A stretch of DNA of 50,290 nt from Spirobacillus cienkowskii. GTDB lineage: Bacteria > Bdellovibrionota_B > Oligoflexia > Silvanigrellales > Silvanigrellaceae. Position numbers and translations under genes: made by a program. The notes beneath the pieces were generated by a model. It had not been told where the DNA came from, made no database searches, and saw only the letters and a program-made list of their open reading frames with translations. The DNA lies in contig QOVW01000003.1 in assembly GCA_003339605.1 (NCBI GenBank), positions 1-50,290 of the forward strand, in the 5' to 3' direction. Below are positions 46,101 through 50,290 of this stretch, in pieces. The first letter of the stretch is position 1. Each line of letters opens with the position of its first letter.

Positions 46101-48587
46101 AAGAAATTTTACTTGGTTTAATTTGTCTCTATTTAAATAACCAGCACAGAGTCCAACGCCTGTAAGATACAACTCTCCTATTGCTCCATCAGGTAATGGT
46201 TGCAAGCTATTATCTAAAATATATGCCTTATGATTATACACCAAGCTACCAATACAGTTAGCTTCTAAAAAATTAGTATACTTATGCATAAAACACATAA
46301 CAGTATTTTCTGTTGGCCCATATGCATTATAAATAACTTTATTTTCCTTTAAATACTCTTTAACTATTAAGCTATTTGTTTTATCACCTGCTACAAACAA
46401 CACATCTAAGTTTAATGGCCTTTCTTTATTGAGTATAACCGGTGGAAGTACAGCTAAATTTATGCCATTATCATCAATAAATTTAGCTAATAAATTATAA
46501 TCTTGTCGAGTTTCTTCATCTACAAGGTACAATTGATTTCCCAATAACAGTCCACTGATCAATTCCCAAACATGAGCATCAAATACAAAACTCGAAAAAA
46601 ATAAGACTTTTATTTTTTTATTAAAAAATTCATTTTTTAAATTATTTTTTTGAAATTCAATTAAATTTGATACACTTTCATTTTTAATTAAAACTCCTTT
46701 TGGCTTCCCAGTTGTTCCTGACGTATAAATTAAATATGAAATATCTTTTTTTCCAATATTAATATTAGGATTATTTCTATATTTAATTATATTATTTGTA
46801 TCTAAAAATTCATCATTAAAAATTAAATTATTTAGCAAATTAAAGTTATTTTTAATTTTTTGTGTTATTCTTATATTACTATTCATTATTAGTATATTTA
46901 ATTTTGTATCATCAATAATAAATTTTATTCTATCAAATGGATATTCTGGATCAATTGGTACATAAACCGCTCCAGATTTTAATACAGATAAAATCGCAAT
47001 TATTAAATGCTCACTTCGCTCCATTAGCAATCCAACATAATCACCTTTATGAACATTAAATTTATCAATTAGATAATTGGATAAAATATTTGCCTTATTA
47101 TTAAGTTCAGAGTAGCTCATATTTTTACCATTAAAATGCAATGCATTATTTTTTGGAAATTTAACTACATGATTTTCTAAATATTCTATAGGTTTTTTAT
47201 ATTTAAATTTTTTTTCATATTTTTTATTCCAATCATAAATTACTTTTTTTTCTTCGCATTTATCCAAGAGATGCAGCTGGTTTATTTTTAACTTACTAAA
47301 TTCATCGCTTTTACTAAACATAAAATCAATTATTTGATTAAAAATATTTTTATAATTTTTACATAAATTTTCTATTAATTGTTTAGAAATTTTTTTATTT
47401 TTATAATTAATTCTAAATTTAATTTCATTAGAAAATTGCTGAACTTCAAAGACAAAATCATGGGTAAGTGCAATATTTGAATTTTTTGTTGGCTGCACAT
47501 TTAAATTATTAAAATTAAATGATGTTTGCTGCAAAAAAGCGCTTGAAAAACCAATAGAACTAAATTTATTACTCTTTTTTGAAAATACGTTATACATTGG
47601 AAAATAGTTTAATCTATATTCTTCGTTTTTTAGTGATTTTAAAAAAATCTTTGTTTCTAAAATCAATTCTTTAACAGTTTTTTCACCATTAATATTAAAT
47701 GGAATAAAATTTATATTTACGTTAGCTCCGTAAAATAATTCAATTCCCTCTTTAATAGAAATGGGATATGCAATTATAAAATTATTTTGATTTGTATATT
47801 TATACAAAGTAATGGCATACACAATTTTTGAAAACAGATAGTTTGTAATTGCAAATTTTTTTCTTATCGCAGACATTTTGTCAAAATATTCTCCTGTAAT
47901 AGAAAAATAGATTTCTTCAATTCCAAAAATTTTTTGATTTGTTAATTCTACTCTATCATTTTTACTAAAATCAGTATTTTCTATTAGAAATTCTATGTTT
48001 AATACGTCATAATTTTCTATTTTACTCATCCAAAAATCATAACATATGTTATAGTATTTTTTAATTTCATTTTCCAATTTTAAAGAAAATTCTATTATAT
48101 TATTTTTTTGATCATCAATAGAAATTGGGTATCGGTAATTATTTAAATTATAATATTTCGAAACTTCAGCATAAAATTGCTCTGCAGATGCACCATCAAT
48201 AATTGCATGATGTAAAATATAAATTAGTCTATACTTATTTTCATCAATTTTAAATAATCCATATCTATATAATGGACCACTTTCTAAGTTAAATTCTCTT
48301 TGCAAAAAAATTTTAATTTCACTGTTAATATTTTTATCAAAATATTCTAAATCTAATACTTCATTATTTTTTTTCCAGTAAAATTTTTCATTTATCTCAA
48401 CAACATGTGCATTAAAAATAAAAATATCTTTTATCATATTTTTTAAACAAATATTAAGTTTTTTGTAATTAATTTCTCCTTCAATAGTTTGATCGATCAC
48501 CATGTGATAATCTGTTCTTTGAGGATTTAATTTCCATTCAAAGTAAAACACGCTCTGAAATGGAGATAATGGAATACTCTGATCCAT
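40107..48587 (-). CDS. Dimodular non-ribosomal peptide synthetase, C-A-T-E-C-A-T-TE
   Basis: A 2826-residue NRPS. Domains: C1 about 5-440 (HHAIIDG 126-132). A1 465-965 (core YTSGTTGKPKG 621-631, A10 lysine K960). T1 with carrier Ser1016 in LGGDSI. E 1070-1500 (HHLLIDTISW 1209-1218, EGNGR 1341-1345, TIGWFSN, FNYFGTIE). C2 1525-1960 (HHSAIDG 1662-1668). A2 1985-2485 (core 2138-2148, K2480). T2 with Ser2536. TE 2590-2826 with GWSLGG (Ser2666) and a late His2808. All core motifs are intact. Predicted product: a two-residue peptide with D-configured residue 1, released or cyclised by TE. The leading C domain suggests N-acylation or input from another protein. A1 pocket reads D-A-W-V-F-A-A-V-M-K (Leu/Phe-like); A2 reads D-V-S-H-V-S-Y-E-V-K, not recognised. 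It is Asn/Ile/Lys-rich with strong AT codon bias and has no tailoring genes beside it. Confidence 0.95.
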   Translation of the reverse strand: MDQSIPLSPFQSVFYFEWKLNPQRTDYHMVIDQTIEGEINYKKLNICLKNMIKDIFIFNAHVVEINEKFYWKKNNEVLDLEYFDKNINSEIKIFLQREFNLESGPLYRYGLFKIDENKYRLIYILHHAIIDGASAEQFYAEVSKYYNLNNYRYPISIDDQKNNIIEFSLKLENEIKKYYNICYDFWMSKIENYDVLNIEFLIENTDFSKNDRVELTNQKIFGIEEIYFSITGEYFDKMSAIRKKFAITNYLFSKIVYAITLYKYTNQNNFIIAYPISIKEGIELFYGANVNINFIPFNINGEKTVKELILETKIFLKSLKNEEYRLNYFPMYNVFSKKSNKFSSIGFSSAFLQQTSFNFNNLNVQPTKNSNIALTHDFVFEVQQFSNEIKFRINYKNKKISKQLIENLCKNYKNIFNQIIDFMFSKSDEFSKLKINQLHLLDKCEEKKVIYDWNKKYEKKFKYKKPIEYLENHVVKFPKNNALHFNGKNMSYSELNNKANILSNYLIDKFNVHKGDYVGLLMERSEHLIIAILSVLKSGAVYVPIDPEYPFDRIKFIIDDTKLNILIMNSNIRITQKIKNNFNLLNNLIFNDEFLDTNNIIKYRNNPNINIGKKDISYLIYTSGTTGKPKGVLIKNESVSNLIEFQKNNLKNEFFNKKIKVLFFSSFVFDAHVWELISGLLLGNQLYLVDEETRQDYNLLAKFIDDNGINLAVLPPVILNKERPLNLDVLFVAGDKTNSLIVKEYLKENKVIYNAYGPTENTVMCFMHKYTNFLEANCIGSLVYNHKAYILDNSLQPLPDGAIGELYLTGVGLCAGYLNRDKLNQVKFLKNPFQNENEIKHNINSKIYKTGDLVRRLSNGIIEYIGRNDFQVKISGVRIELEEIENTILSIKGIKKVYILAKKLDTPSLNYNKTIICYYVSDISIQDNQIIEYLQKVLPHFMIPKFYINLDKFPLNNNGKIDIKLLPNPEIKESLNIVTPRNSIEQKLCSIWAEILGLNISFIGIHSDFFSLGGDSIKAIQAVSRIRSSYKLTLNVKDILKLKTIENISKYIELLLNKQSSLNYLSNIEAASGEYPLLPIQKWFFANKFANFEHWNHYFLIKTSILDLENLKQSINKLINIHDTFKISFKKNNNNWIQVYKDKKIDTDLKILNIKDLISFEESIDFNNELLNVLKDWQNNFNLEHGPLYSFGYIYGFNNNTARIFVAVHHLLIDTISWKIIQNDLFNLYYNNELLLKRTSYLKWAEKIKNYSSENFNEKKYWDDVLNNFKLINNYLMSYLLINKSKDINYCTVDFELSETRLILDKVNPIFNTTVQDLLISAMVSALYNITHAKEHYIMMEGNGRNEVDSTFDILDTIGWFSNMFPVKLEVKKTFAEQICYVKDYFKKVPNNGIGYGAFYSYSSKLSPKILFNYFGTIEQNKEIFNSQDNKWSLVQENSGRSFYSSKFKDFYICCNSLIFNQKLYVYFEGQIIINSLNNFGVLFKKYLIDSINEIAKYDRKYLTLSDVDFFISQNYLNNIQFKNEIDYILPTTYLQSGLIYHSLNKQYDDCAYFNQISFNYEGNLNLEQLKIAWENTAKKHEIFRLRFAWDEEIIQIIDKNTKLDWRYIDISEKNILQKNQFIKNYKTKDRLEYFNLKNGKLIRICIIKQYKNLYTCLFSAHHSAIDGWSIAILLSEVHDLYNKGEKIIKNKYDTVYSDTFKLISKEMDKNIDYWNNCIKTMENNLDLSCLFCNSAKNNKLYFANYRHIRTQKEKILNIDNSTFDNIKSLSVRYSVTINAIVFFAFCKLLSVYGNAEKMVIGTTVSGRNLPIFGVENVVGLLINTLPFYINLAKTSNTKIIEIIKLLQDKINEMNEKSHADFFKIYNGENRLFDVIFVYENYPMQFINKIDESLSICFDEVYETLDYPLSAIVYKLENGIQFKIKYAGELFEDLIIDEMLEYFVGVLNKVVIYPEEIFKKVSFINTQQENLVRNLNISTDIDFTKYSSIIDLFENCVINYSNNNALIFKDKIINYFELNCKSNQLANYIKINFNISKSHFVAIIQNRSDLMIISILAILKLGKAYLPIDPNTPKDRIDYILKDADPIIVLIDSYNIKIFNNCYNNFVNVNIVIDKISEYSSENISTSVAINDLAYLLYTSGTTGVPKGVAMPHESCLLRINKMASINKMSSKDVYLFKTNYIFDVSFSDIFTTLTSGGSLVVTENHFDISEIEFLIKKHLVNICHFVPSQFKVFAELVNLFDLKSINRIVLSGEPLDIRLINKYLDSIRFINYYGPTETGEVTYKEFLINNLNHDLYFGRIFIGKLFGYLKAYVLDKNLHLLPINTVGELCISGSSLANYYWKNEDFTKQSFIENPFIPIQDDGKSLFRKMYKTGDLVRWLPNGELEYYGRIDFQVKLNGFRVELQEVENVINSYSGIKNSVVILSENNKFLVAYYLSDLSDLLIDHNFLRNYVQAKLPTYMMPQYFLQIDALPLTANGKLDVAALPKIDKHNTVKFELPSNDIEIKLLDYWSEILNISKSKISINSSFFDLGGNSLFAIKLLNKINNNLSFDIKLSDIFVSKNIKNIALKITHQSKNYTPIVELNKKSSNPIMFMVHPARSGCEVYAKLAEHLQDHFYCLGVDSYNLNNNDKITSLNHLSDYYLKHIETYMLKCKQQNYYFLGWSLGGFICLEIASLLEIMGHRNINLFLLDSFYFDDYMNKNKMNLETFLKYGKQDFNFLGFDNSYIDKICTIYDIEDGFLSQKISCKLKFSNVTLLKALKFRKSGNLKNVNNYLNYSILLKDNNISNLLDDVSKLKIIDVPSATHLTIINEFDTIKTAIINGI

Positions 48588-48892
48588 TGTAACTTCCTAA
48601 TGTTTAATTTTTATATGACTATTTTTATATTTTATAAAAATTAGTATTAATAAAATTTTACCTAGATCTTTTAAACTTTATATAATTTAAATTTTTATAA
48701 AAAACTTGATATTATCCAATTAATAAATAACTATTTTAAACTAAAATTTGTAAAATTCAAAAATCAGTATAGCATATCTTTTCTTAAAAATAAAGAAACA
48801 CTAATAATTTTATTGTATTATTTTTTAATTGGTCTTAATTTTTTAAATAAACAGACGATTGCTTAAAAGTACAAAGGAGTGAATATTAAAAC
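48588..48892. promoter_or_regulatory. Divergent promoter region of the NRPS and the chemotaxis receptor
   Basis: No gene in these 305 AT-rich bases between two divergent starts. AGGAAG lies before the NRPS ATG on the minus strand and AAAGGAG before the receptor ATG on the plus strand. Several TATAAA/TATAAT-like boxes occur (for example near 48640 and 48680), too many in this AT context to choose a promoter. Confidence 0.35.
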
Positions 48893-50290
48893 ATGCTTAT
48901 TGAAAACAAAGCATTAAACAGCAAAATATTAATTGTTATTTTACCTATTTTTGCTTTAACAATAGGAATTCACTTTGTTTTTCAAATTTTTCAGACTAGC
49001 AATCAATTTCAAGAAGAATTTGATAAATCCATAAAAAATTCTTTAAAAATTTTATCCCCCGCGCTTTCTTTAAACATTTTTAATTTGGATAAAGCTGGTG
49101 TGACTTCTTCTTCAAAGGGATTGTTTACTAACGATTCTATTGAAAAAGTTTTAGTGTTTTCTGATAAAGGAAAATTTTTTAGTGGGGTTGAGCGCAAAAG
49201 TGATCAAAGTCTTGTAGATCTTGAAGGCGCTAATCAAAATTTAGAAGTTTATACAAAAGAGCAAAATCTTAGTAAATTTAATGATATTGAGGTTATTCTT
49301 AAAGATAACACGACCCGCGTTTATATTTCATCAATAGTAGATACCAAGTCTACAAGAATTGATGGTCTACTCGTGGTAGAAACCACAACAAAAAACTTAA
49401 GTATTCGGACTTATTACATGATAATAAGTTCTATTTTAAGCTTGTTAATTAGTTTGTTTGTTGCTGGTATTAGTTCATACTTTATTATCAAAAGAACAAT
49501 CTCTAAGCCGCTTGAAAAACTCGGTTCTGATATTGGAGTCGGCTCTAACGAAATTTTAAGTACCAGTAACAATCTCAATAAAGCCTCTGTTGATCTATCT
49601 GATTCTATTAAAAAACAAACCTCTGCGATTGAAAAAACGTTAGAACAAATTCAAAATATGGAATCGGTTGTCGAAGAAACCCGAAAAAATGCAGCAGAAT
49701 GTACCTCTGTTGTGGGTGTTCTTAATGATAAAACTAAAGAAGGTAACACTACCATTGATGCAATGATGATTTCTATTGAAGCTATTAAAAAATCTAGCAA
49801 AAACCTCGAAAAAATTTCTGCTATTATTAAAAACATCTCCCAAAAAGCTGTTGTTATCAATGAAATTGTTTCTAAAACAGAACTTCTGTCCCTCAATGCC
49901 TCGATTGAAGCCGCTAGAGCCGGCGAATTTGGCAAAGGCTTCTCTGTGGTAGCAGAAGAGGTGGGTAACCTTGCTAAAGTGAGCGGAGACGCTGCAAAAG
50001 ATATTGAAAACCTTATTGGTGAAAGCATTAAAGTGTCTGAATTGGTGATTAACGAAATGAACAATAGTGTGCAACGCGTGTTAAAAGACTCTGAAAAGGT
50101 ATCTGCCTCATTTCAACAAATTGCATCAGGAGTTACCAATATTTTTGACAATACTATGAACATCCAAAAAGCAACGGATAAACAAAACGATTCCATTAAA
50201 GAAGTGTTAGACTCCACAAACTTTCTCAATAACTCAAACAAAGTCACACACTCTGCCACCGAAAAATCTTTGCTACTTGCTAAAAATCTC
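48893..50290 (+). CDS. Methyl-accepting chemotaxis protein (3' end outside window)
   Basis: The first 466 codons of a chemoreceptor, in frame to the window edge. Membrane helices lie at about 10-31 and 172-196, enclosing a ~140-residue periplasmic sensor domain with no recognised ligand motif. A HAMP-like linker begins at [11 protein letters not shown] and the cytoplasmic coiled coil follows. The signalling tip [35 protein letters not shown], near residue 340, is nearly canonical and contacts CheA/CheW. AAAGGAG precedes the ATG at 48893. It is divergent from the NRPS; a functional link is only speculation. Confidence 0.93.
   Translation, partial: MLIENKALNSKILIVILPIFALTIGIHFVFQIFQTSNQFQEEFDKSIKNSLKILSPALSLNIFNLDKAGVTSSSKGLFTNDSIEKVLVFSDKGKFFSGVERKSDQSLVDLEGANQNLEVYTKEQNLSKFNDIEVILKDNTTRVYISSIVDTKSTRIDGLLVVETTTKNLSIRTYYMIISSILSLLISLFVAGISSYFIIKRTISKPLEKLGSDIGVGSNEILSTSNNLNKASVDLSDSIKKQTSAIEKTLEQIQNMESVVEETRKNAAECTSVVGVLNDKTKEGNTTIDAMMISIEAIKKSSKNLEKISAIIKNISQKAVVINEIVSKTELLSLNASIEAARAGEFGKGFSVVAEEVGNLAKVSGDAAKDIENLIGESIKVSELVINEMNNSVQRVLKDSEKVSASFQQIASGVTNIFDNTMNIQKATDKQNDSIKEVLDSTNFLNNSNKVTHSATEKSLLLAKNL

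Overview
The window is about 50 kb of AT-rich chromosomal DNA (roughly one third G+C by eye) from a Gram-negative bacterium. Lipoprotein signals, a methyl-accepting chemotaxis receptor, a RodZ-like protein, FtsK, a MaeB-type malic enzyme and PepQ all fit this. The tilS-ftsH-folP order, the tandem secreted astacin proteases and the low G+C suggest a member of the Bdellovibrionota/Oligoflexia (Silvanigrella-like). That placement is inferred from gene content, not from a search. Most of the window is housekeeping genes at high density, with a few accessory islands.

Layout. 1-584: a decayed IS200/IS605-type tnpB remnant with its right-end hairpins. 585-5662 (minus): tilS, ftsH, folP and a HAD phosphatase. 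5835-7920: an aminotransferase convergent with aroE. 8064-8637: a histone H1-like lysine/arginine-rich protein with a structured leader. 8701-11108: small unknown proteins, a lipoprotein with possible chagasin-like (I42) features, and smpB. 11223-17463 (plus): a tight five-gene run of prepilin peptidase, UvrD/PcrA helicase, an unknown membrane-anchored protein, an MBL-fold hydrolase and rsmI. 17508-21531 (minus): three secreted astacin-family metalloproteases, two of them clearly recent duplicates. 21915-23308: acyl-CoA desaturase, a small zinc-ribbon-like protein and tRNA-Arg(CCT). 23570-30468: a ComEC core-only protein, then ligA, a RodZ-like gene and ftsK on the minus strand. 30517-39967: an EI24-like membrane protein, a DUF1003-like protein, leuS, a Cof-type phosphatase, a Nudix protein, pepQ and maeB. 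40107-48587 (minus): one giant non-ribosomal peptide synthetase. 48893-end (plus): a chemotaxis receptor cut by the window edge.

The most notable locus is the stand-alone 2826-residue NRPS with domain order C-A-T-E-C-A-T-TE. It should make a dipeptide-based product whose first residue is D-configured, probably N-acylated or supplied in trans, and released or cyclised by the C-terminal thioesterase. Other points of interest are the astacin cluster, a ComEC protein reduced to its membrane core, and an intrinsic-terminator-like hairpin whose 3' arm contains the ligA ribosome binding site. I found no CRISPR array, prophage or rRNA genes.
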